DNA of 64,000 bases, taken from positions 274,303-338,302 of the forward strand of contig CAWJAM010000013.1 of NCBI GenBank assembly GCA_963840835.1, in the 5' to 3' direction. The translations under genes and the position numbers were made by a program. Position 1 is the first letter of the stretch. Each line of letters starts with the position of its first letter. Shown in pieces: positions 58,569 to 64,000 of this stretch. The notes below the pieces were generated by a model that had not been told where the DNA came from, searched no databases, and worked only from the letters and a program-made list of their open reading frames with translations. The DNA comes from Rubrobacter_D sp963840835. Its GTDB lineage: Bacteria > Actinomycetota > Rubrobacteria > Rubrobacterales > Rubrobacteraceae.

Positions 58569-58962
58569 CTTCGTTCTCCCTTCTTGATACTGATCCCGTC
58601 ACAACAACCTACCGAATGGAGGCCCTCAGGTCTGCAGTTCGGGGCGGCAGTTCGCCCAGGGCCGCGCCGACTTCGTTGACGGAGAGAACGGTAGAGTAGG
58701 GACGAACCCGTCAGGCCACTTGCCATGCTTCCTCGCTTCTTCGTGGGCCGCGCTTCGTCGAACACCATGCTTCGCTGTCCCGATGAGGACGTGTGCCACG
58801 CCCCGATGACCGCGTGTCGTCCCACCCAAAGTAACCTTTCTTTCCAGCTCCCTATGCCAGTATTGGCCACTATAATTCACCGGCTTTCCTTTTATCAAAC
58901 AAATGGACTGGTGGAGTATGGTGGGTTGGACCGCAGTTTGGTTTGCGCGGGCGGCGGGATCT
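58569..58962 (-). other. Leader region with a decayed fragment and operator-like site
   Basis: A minus-strand phrase (EEARKHGKWPDGFVPTLPFS) looks like part of a lost protein C-terminus; I cannot assign it. At 58892-58902 the minus strand has TTGTTTGATAA, one mismatch from the operator motif of this region. It may control the carbamoyl hydrolase. Confidence 0.4.
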
Positions 58963-59955
58963 CTAGGCTTCGAGCCAGGTGTCGAACGTCTCCTTTACCT
59001 TCTCCTTCGACGCGCCGGACATCAGGAGCAGGGTCATGAGGAGCCGGGCCTTGCGGCCGTCGAGCGGGCCAGCGTAGATCAGGCCGCGCTCGAGCAGGTC
59101 GGTCTCAGAGCCGATAAACCCGTAGGTGGAGCGGAGGACCTCCCCGCCTCCGGTTCGGGACGCGAGCACGACCGGCATCTTCGAGGCAAGGGCTTCGAGC
59201 GTCTCGGCCATGAGAGAGGGTACGTGCCCACCGCCCATCGCCTCCACCACCAGCCCGGCGAAGCCCATCTTCTCCATCTGGGAGAGGAGCCTCCCGTCGT
59301 CGCCGAGCGCGACGTGGTACAGCGCCACTGGATGGTCTTGCGCGCCCGCGGGGATTGTTACCTTATGATCTCCGGCCGGGCGCGCAACGATCCTCGGAAT
59401 GCCCTCGGAGATCCAACCCACCGGACCGACCGGATCGGAGCGGAAGGTCGCCGGGTTCGAGGTGTGGGTCTTGCGCGCGAAGCGTGCCGCGTGGATTTCG
59501 TCGTTGAGCACGACCACCGTCCCTAGCCCCCTTGCCACGTCGCTTGCCGCGACTTGTATCGCCGCGAGCAGATTCGCCGGACCGTCGGCGCCGGGGAGCG
59601 TCGGGTTGCGCATCGCGCCTGTTACCACGACCGGCGCCTCACGGTCCACCAGGAGGTCCAGGACAAAAGAGGTCTCTTCTATGGTGTCGGTCCCCTGTGT
59701 GACGACCGCCCCCGCCGCGCCGCCGTCGATCCAGCCCTCTATCTCCGCCGCAAGCTCGACGAGGTCTTCGACCCGGATCTCGCCCGACGCCGCCTGGCGG
59801 AACGAGACGGCCGACACATCAGCCACCTCGGCAATCTCGGGTATGTCCGAGACTAGCGCCTCACCGGTCAAAGTCGGCTCGACGCCTTTGCCTCCGGAGT
59901 CGACCGAAGAGATGGTCCCCCCCATCGAGAAAACCGTTACCCGCGGAAGCCCCAC
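58963..59955 (-). CDS. Asparaginase/glutaminase-family amidohydrolase
   Basis: The two Thr motifs are VTVFSMGGTISSV and GAVVTQGTDTIEET, and a third, TGAMRNPTLPGADGPANL, fits bacterial L-asparaginases. The C-terminal domain (GFAGLVVEAMGGGHVPSLM, VLASRTGGGEVLRSTYG) is complete. A TTG at 60003 would lie within the -10 and operator, and the ATG at 59982 has no ribosome site, so I prefer the GTG at 59955 with AGGAGG before it. Among imide and hydantoin enzymes it may deamidate a half-amide such as maleamate or succinamate rather than asparagine. Confidence 0.83.
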   Translation of the reverse strand: MGLPRVTVFSMGGTISSVDSGGKGVEPTLTGEALVSDIPEIAEVADVSAVSFRQAASGEIRVEDLVELAAEIEGWIDGGAAGAVVTQGTDTIEETSFVLDLLVDREAPVVVTGAMRNPTLPGADGPANLLAAIQVAASDVARGLGTVVVLNDEIHAARFARKTHTSNPATFRSDPVGPVGWISEGIPRIVARPAGDHKVTIPAGAQDHPVALYHVALGDDGRLLSQMEKMGFAGLVVEAMGGGHVPSLMAETLEALASKMPVVLASRTGGGEVLRSTYGFIGSETDLLERGLIYAGPLDGRKARLLMTLLLMSGASKEKVKETFDTWLEA

Positions 59956-59992
59956 CGCTCCTCCTAACGTGTCTATTTCCATCACCACTGAT

Positions 59993-60008
59993 TTGTCTGA
60001 CAATTATA
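59993..60008 (-). promoter_or_regulatory. Asparaginase-gene -10 box and FCD-type operator
   Basis: A perfect TATAAT (60003-60008, minus strand) is followed immediately by TTGTCAGACAA (59993-60003), a symmetric GntR/FCD-type site. Bound regulator would cover the start point. Confidence 0.65.
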
Positions 60009-60061
60009 GGAAAACCGGACGAGGGACGCTCGTCAAGGAGGCCGGAGTTCGCGGTCGCCGG

Positions 60062-60107
60062 TTGAGCGGGGCGCGGGGATTCTTGTACAATCATTTTGGT
60101 CAGACAA
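60062..60107 (+). promoter_or_regulatory. Deacetylase-gene promoter with operator
   Basis: TTGAGC (60062-60067) and TACAAT (60085-60090) are 17 bases apart. TTGGTCAGACAA at 60096-60107 follows at the start point and shares the GTC-N-GAC core of the neighbouring site, 90 bases away on the divergent side. Confidence 0.6.
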
Positions 60108-60138
60108 AAGGGGAAAGTAGAAAGGGGAGGAAAACTCT

Positions 60139-61089
60139 ATGGCCGAGAGAGAGATCTTTTGTTCGATAGGCATAGACATCGACGCGGTGGCCGGGTGGCT
60201 CGGATCTTACGGTGGCGAGGACTCACCGGACGACATATCCAGGGGCATGTTCTCCGGCGAGGTCGGAACGCTGCGGTTGCTCAAGCTCTTCGAGAAGTAC
60301 GACATGCAGACTACGTGGTTCATCCCGGGGCACTCCATAGAGACCTTCCCGGACCAGGTCAAGAGGGTGGTGGACGCGGGGCACGAGATCGGCAGCCACG
60401 GCTACTCCCACGAGAACCCGGTCGCCATGACCCCTCAGCAGGAGAGGGATGTGCTGGAGAGGGCCATAGAGCTCATTGAGGGGATTACTGGCAGACGGCC
60501 GGTCGGGAACGTCGCGCCGTGGTGGGAGGTCTCGAACGTCTCCAACGACCTGCTGCTGGAGTACGACTACAAGTACGACCATAGCCTCCAGCACCGCGAC
60601 TTCACACCCTACTGGGCCCGCAAGGGCGATTCGTGGACCAAGATCGACTACTCCAAGACGGCCGGGGAGTGGATGAAGCCGCTCGTGAGGGGCGAGGAGA
60701 TAGACCTCGTCAAGATCGGGGGCAACTGGTACCTCGACGATCTGCCGCCTTTGATGTTCATAAAGACCTCCCCGGCCACCCACGGCTTCGTCAACCCGCG
60801 CGACATTGAGCAGATGTGGAAGGACCAGTTCGACTGGGTCTACCGCGAGATGGACTACGCGACGTACTGCCTCACCATCCACCCCGATGTCTCGGGCCGT
60901 CCGCAGGTCCTCCTGATGCTCGAGCGCCTGATCGAGTACATCAACGGCCACGACGGCGTCCGCTGGGCAACGATGGAGGAGATCGCCGACGACTTCGTCC
61001 AGCGCTACCCGAGGTCCCAGCCCAACCACGACCCCGGGGTCAATATGTACGGCATCGACACCCCGGCCGCGGAGGGCGCCTCCTCCTAA
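60139..61089 (+). CDS. Polysaccharide-deacetylase-fold hydrolase, PuuE/cyclic-imidase-like
   Basis: The NodB-fold residues are SIGIDIDAVAGW (Asp), TTWFIPGHSIETFP, GHEIGSHGYSHEN (H-x3-H) and the C-terminal CLTIHPDVSGRPQVL. The IDIDAVAGWLGSYGGEDSP start and NVAPWWEVSNVSNDLLLEYD are typical of the cofactor-light allantoinase/cyclic imide hydrolase branch rather than sugar deacetylases. No signal peptide is present, so it acts inside the cell. It diverges from the asparaginase gene across two matching operators, which supports a joint role in opening a cyclic imide or hydantoin ring. Confidence 0.82.
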   Translation: MAEREIFCSIGIDIDAVAGWLGSYGGEDSPDDISRGMFSGEVGTLRLLKLFEKYDMQTTWFIPGHSIETFPDQVKRVVDAGHEIGSHGYSHENPVAMTPQQERDVLERAIELIEGITGRRPVGNVAPWWEVSNVSNDLLLEYDYKYDHSLQHRDFTPYWARKGDSWTKIDYSKTAGEWMKPLVRGEEIDLVKIGGNWYLDDLPPLMFIKTSPATHGFVNPRDIEQMWKDQFDWVYREMDYATYCLTIHPDVSGRPQVLLMLERLIEYINGHDGVRWATMEEIADDFVQRYPRSQPNHDPGVNMYGIDTPAAEGASS

Positions 61090-61101
61090 GGAGCATCTTC
61101 T

Positions 61102-61458
61102 ATGTGCGTGCTCTGCGGACAGGATTTCGTCGCCCAGGTTCACTGGACCGACAGGCACCTCGAGGACCGGGCGAGGGCCGCCGCGCCCGGCTCCGACCCG
61201 GTAGCTTTCCAGGGCGACAGGCGTCGCGACCGGGCCCACCGGGTAGTTCTGGCTAACGAGATTCTACGCCACTACGGCCTCAAGCTAGTCGACTGGGGCG
61301 GGAGCAAGTACGTGCTCCGCGACGGCAAGGGGCGTTCGGAGATCGTCCAGGACCTCGGCTCCCTCTGGCCCGCGGCAGAGAGGCTTGCGGGCCGGGCCCT
61401 CGATCCCCTGGAACCAGCCCTGCGGGAGTCGCTGGTCGCTGCGGCGGACGGCGGGTAG
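61102..61458 (+). CDS. Small CxxC protein coupled to a CobW GTPase
   Basis: The chain begins MCVLCGQDFVAQVHWTDRHL, a CxxC pair at the N-terminus followed by His and Asp, a likely metal-binding or Zn-knuckle site. The rest (LANEILRHYGLKLVDWGGSK, SEIVQDLGSLWPAAERLA) is a small alpha/beta domain without known family. It lies 12 bases after the imidase-like gene and 4 before the CobW gene. It may be the client or partner that accepts metal; this is inferred from context only. Confidence 0.6.
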   Translation: MCVLCGQDFVAQVHWTDRHLEDRARAAAPGSDPVAFQGDRRRDRAHRVVLANEILRHYGLKLVDWGGSKYVLRDGKGRSEIVQDLGSLWPAAERLAGRALDPLEPALRESLVAAADGG

Positions 61459-61462
61459 GTCC

Positions 61463-62482
61463 GTGGCCGACGGACGTGCCACGCGGCCCGTAACGATCGT
61501 GACCGGTTTCCTCGGCAGCGGCAAGACCACCCTGCTCGGCCGGGTGCTGTCGGAACCTTCCATGTCCAACACGGCTGTCCTCGTCAACGAGTTCGGGGAG
61601 GTGGGCTTGGATCACCACCTGCTGCGTCGGGTCGACGAGCGCGCGGTGCTGCTCGGGAACGGGTGCGTCTGCTGCACCACCCGCGAGGACCTCGTTGAGG
61701 CGCTACTGGAGTTGTTGGATCTGGACCAGCGGGGCGAGATACCATGCCTCGACCGCGTCGTCGTCGAGACGACCGGCCTCGCCGATCCCGCTCCAATCCT
61801 ACACACGATCTTCGCCGACCCCGTCTTGCAGCACCACTTCTGCGTGGATTTGGTACTGACTACGGTCGACGCGGTAAACGGCGATCTGCACCTCGATCGC
61901 AATCCAGAGTCGGTCAAGCAGGTTGCCGCCGCGGACAAGATAGTCTTGACGAAGACGGACGTCGCGGAGCCGGACTCCGTGCGGGGTCTCCTCTCCCGCC
62001 TCGGTGCGATCAACCCGTCGGCCAACGTTCTCGAAGCGGCCTTCGGCGAGACGGACGCAGCCGAGCTGTTCCGTCCGTACGGCGCGGGATCCCACGCGGG
62101 GCCGGAAGTCCACGCCGGCGGGCCCCACAGCGTCGGCGAGACCCATTCCGTCTCGTTGACCTTCGAAGGATCGGTGGACTGGACGGCGTTCGGGATCTGG
62201 CTGAGCATGCTGCTCCACGCGCGTGGCGAGGACGTCCTGCGCGTCAAGGGGCTCCTGGACGTCGGTGAGGGGGGACCCGTCGTTGTCAACGGCGTCCAGC
62301 ACACCATACATCCCCCCGAACACCTCGACCGCTGGCCCGACGAAAACCACCGCTCTCGGATCGTCTTTATCTCCAGAAGGATTCGTCCCGAAGAACTGCT
62401 CGGCTCCCTCGAAGCGTTCCGCGGGTTGCTCGGGTCGCTGCCGCTGCCGCTCGGGGCCGAGCAGAGCGTATCGTCTCCGTAG
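61463..62482 (+). CDS. CobW/COG0523-family metallochaperone GTPase
   Basis: Walker A is TIVTGFLGSGKTTLLGRVL. The metal-binding CxCC motif is GNGCVCCTTREDLVEAL, the switch region VVVETTGLADPAPIL and the base-specificity motif VLTKTDV. A CobW C-terminal domain with His residues (HAGPEVHAGGPHSVGETH) follows. The GTG start is 4 bases after the CxxC protein. COG0523 proteins deliver zinc or other metals; here the metal-dependent M20, imidase-like and dihydropyrimidinase enzymes are the natural clients. Confidence 0.85.
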   Translation: MADGRATRPVTIVTGFLGSGKTTLLGRVLSEPSMSNTAVLVNEFGEVGLDHHLLRRVDERAVLLGNGCVCCTTREDLVEALLELLDLDQRGEIPCLDRVVVETTGLADPAPILHTIFADPVLQHHFCVDLVLTTVDAVNGDLHLDRNPESVKQVAAADKIVLTKTDVAEPDSVRGLLSRLGAINPSANVLEAAFGETDAAELFRPYGAGSHAGPEVHAGGPHSVGETHSVSLTFEGSVDWTAFGIWLSMLLHARGEDVLRVKGLLDVGEGGPVVVNGVQHTIHPPEHLDRWPDENHRSRIVFISRRIRPEELLGSLEAFRGLLGSLPLPLGAEQSVSSP

Positions 62483-62517
62483 TCCCGGGCGGGTTCCGTA
62501 CGTTCGAGCAGTGTATG

Positions 62518-62990
62518 CTAGACGGGTTGCCGCTAGAAGGCATCACGCTCGTCTCTTTGGAGAAGGCGGTCGCCGCGCCGTTCGCCACGCGTCAGCTACT
62601 GACCTCGTTGCCCGAGTCATCAAGGTCGAGCATCCGGAGGCCGGGGACCTCGTCCGCGGCTTCGACACGATAGTCAAGGACCACTCCAACCATTTCGTCT
62701 GGCTCAACCGCTTCAAAGAGTTCTTGACCCTCGGCCTCAAGCAAGATAGCGCCAAGGAGGTACTGGGTCGCTCCGTCGAGCGGACGACGTCTTCGTCCAG
62801 TACCTCGCTTTGGGCGCTACGGAGCATCTCGGCTTTGCAGCGCAGAACCTGCGAGGGCGGCACCCGTGGCTCTGGGCAACAGTCGGCGTCAGTGCCAGAG
62901 GTAGTTCGTCACTTACAGACGAGAGCGATTGAGCGAGCTCTTGGTGAGCAGGCTGGGCGAGCGTGCCCCGCAGAGTTCATCACAGAATAG
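62518..62990 (+). pseudogene. Family III (CaiB/BaiF) CoA-transferase, several frameshifts
   Basis: LPLEGITLVSLEKAVAAPFA, then (after a shift near 62592) VIKVEHPEAGDLVRGFDTIV and HFVWLNRFKEFLTLGLK, then (after another shift) DVFVQYLALGATEHLGFAAQ. Together they form the first 110 residues of a family III CoA-transferase. Two or more indels break it and the C-terminal two thirds are absent. Confidence 0.65.
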
Positions 62991-63129
62991 GTATTTGAAG
63001 GGGTAGAAGTGGTTATGAAAGGTGGCGAGATCGCTACCATCGTCCAGGCTCGCAGGTTCCTGAGAGGAGCAGAACATCATCTCTGTTATCGGAGAACGTT
63101 TGGTGACAGGAAATTACCCTAGTCTGCTG

Positions 63130-63304
63130 CCTGTTCACCCGAGCATTAGTGAAAGCCTTCGATCCACGCCGCATGGCGATCCTGCTCATCGGTGGCGACA
63201 AGTCGGATCGTTGGAGCGAGTTTTATGAGGAGATGAGCCTGGTAGCCGACGACCTATACGAAGAGCACCTGGACGAGCTAAGGGAGGAAGGAGAGATTCC
63301 GTGA
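63130..63304 (+). pseudogene. HigB/RelE-type toxin, C-terminal fragment
   Basis: KAFDPRRMAILLIGGDKSDR then EFYEEMSLVADDLYEEHL is the C-terminal half of a Gp49-like/HigB mRNA-interferase, followed by a stop that overlaps the HigA start (GTGA). The N-terminal half is missing or unrecognisable, so the toxin should be inactive. Confidence 0.65.
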
Positions 63305-63684
63305 GTGGACTACACAGTTTCAAGAAGCTGCGCGAGAAGATAGAGCGCGACCCGGAGCGCCGAGAGCGGATGGAGGAGAAGAGGAAGGCATACGATGCCG
63401 TCATGAGCCTTGCCGAGCTTCGGGAGGCGAAAGGTTTGACCCAGGCTGAACTCGCCGCGAGGCTCGGCGTAAGCCAGCCGAACGTCTCCAAGCTCAAGGC
63501 CGCCGCGGCGAACCCGCACGCCGGAGCCATCTTCCTCTCGACCCTCGGCGGGTACATCGCGGCCCTGGGCGGCCACCTTGAGGTGCGGGCCGTCTTCCCC
63601 GAGCACCCCGAGGACGACGTCGCCGTAGCCGTCGGCGGCGGGGGAGGGGTTGGAGAGCCTGACGCCGGGCGTCAGGGCGGCTGA
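63301..63684 (+). CDS. HigA-type XRE-family antitoxin
   Basis: The helix-turn-helix reads LAELREAKGLTQAELAARLG and VSQPNVSKLKAAAANPHAGA, followed by FLSTLGGYIAALGGHLEVRA, the typical C-terminal dimer part of antitoxins that follow HigB-like toxins. The GTG start overlaps the toxin stop. The last 30 residues are a Gly/Val-rich tail that looks frameshifted. It probably still binds DNA and may repress the old operon. Confidence 0.72.
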   Translation: MSGLHSFKKLREKIERDPERRERMEEKRKAYDAVMSLAELREAKGLTQAELAARLGVSQPNVSKLKAAAANPHAGAIFLSTLGGYIAALGGHLEVRAVFPEHPEDDVAVAVGGGGGVGEPDAGRQGG

Positions 63685-63723
63685 GATCTCCGAGAGGGGG
63701 TTCTTGCAATAACCGGTTGTTGG

Positions 63724-63999
63724 CTGGGGATCTGGCCGTTCCTCGGCTTCCGGCGCGCGAGCGACCGCATCTCAGTGGCGCAGATGAGCATGGGCCACGG
63801 GTCCTTCTCCACCACGATGAAATACTACACGGGTGTCCCGGCCGACCTGCAAGAGCATGCCGCAGAGGCCCTCGGAGAGCTGCTTTTCGAAGTCTCAAAC
63901 GGGCCGGCGGAGGACGCTACTCCCGTCAAACCTCGAACGGTTGGCGGAACTGAAGGAGGAGCTGCAGGAGAAACTCCTGCAAAACGCAAGTTTATGTAG
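63724..63999 (+). pseudogene. Tyrosine recombinase, C-terminal fragment
   Basis: RISVAQMSMGHGSFSTTMKY followed by the nucleophile Tyr and TGVPADLQEHAAEALGEL is the end of a phage-type integrase (LGH-x-T box and catalytic Tyr). The rest of the catalytic domain and the core-binding domain are absent. It is the only integrase trace in the window and marks a mobile-element edge. Confidence 0.65.
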
Positions 64000-64000
64000 C

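Noticed and set aside
58626..58898. 90-residue minus-strand gene before the carbamoyl hydrolase
   Set aside because: No family, no ribosome site, and a promoter-like operator lies at its start; treated as leader with a decayed fragment.

Overview
The window is GC-rich actinobacterial DNA. Gene content and style (class E sortase, STAS anti-anti-sigma factor, OmpR regulator, NYN nuclease, FAD/SDR enzymes, many soil-type accessory genes, GTG/TTG starts and GTGA/ATGA overlaps) fit a Rubrobacter-like soil actinobacterium, but no rRNA or other phylogenetic marker is present, so this assignment is an inference.

Layout. 0-9.2 kb looks like stable chromosome: a secreted repeat protein, an SDR, a class E sortase, a sulfurtransferase coupled to a CCA-adding-type enzyme with an HD domain, a STAS protein, a NYN protein, murB, a sugar-nucleotide pyrophosphorylase, an OmpR-type regulator and tRNA-Arg(ACG). 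Three intergenic gaps here hold 150-185 bp elements bounded by inverted arrays of a degenerate 7-bp repeat. 9.2-11.6 kb is decayed: remnants of VapC, a ParB-like protein and an ArsR, beside an intact DUF899 gene. 11.9-19.5 kb is a coherent catabolic operon: a GntR/UTRA regulator (frameshifted), a choline/ethanolamine-kinase-like enzyme, an EutH-type permease, a dimethylglycine-dehydrogenase-like flavoenzyme, a histidine phosphatase and a GCS2-type glutamate ligase, preceded by a perfect 20-bp palindromic operator. 19.7-25.2 kb is a run of tightly overlapping genes, many reduced to N-terminal or C-terminal stubs, ending in a second, reciprocally deleted copy of the ArsR-DUF899 pair.

25.2-35.5 kb holds mostly single genes (GNAT, phasin-like, beta-helix, K+ channel, SHOCT, AI-2E transporter, HdeD-like, hydrolase, sulfotransferase) separated by about eight copies of an interspersed repeat that all point the same way regardless of gene direction. 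Two copies carry a hairpin MITE at the same internal position. 35.7-39.2 kb is an arsenic operon (arsM-arsR-arsO-like-arsC-arsC) with no efflux pump. 39.3-45 kb is again mosaic: IS5 remnants, a truncated TSUP exporter, AlkD, a glycolipid-binding protein, gene stubs and a 38-bp 3' half of tRNA-Arg. 45.1-50.6 kb carries a DUF234-type ATPase behind a large palindrome, an ORF-less group II intron, an AbiE-like pair with a broken toxin and a decayed acyltransferase.

51.0-62.5 kb is a second coherent catabolic region, for hydantoins, cyclic imides or pyrimidines: an FCD-type regulator, an MFS carrier, two SDRs, an isochorismatase-fold amidase, a dihydropyrimidinase reduced to its two ends, an M20 carbamoyl-amino-acid hydrolase, an asparaginase-family enzyme, a PuuE/imidase-like deacetylase, a small CxxC protein and a CobW-type metallochaperone. 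Four copies of the motif TTGTYTGAYAA in its promoters look like the FCD regulator's sites. The right edge has a broken CoA-transferase, a HigBA-like remnant and the C-terminus of a tyrosine recombinase. The window thus combines two intact catabolic systems with an accessory background full of internal gene deletions and short interspersed repeats.
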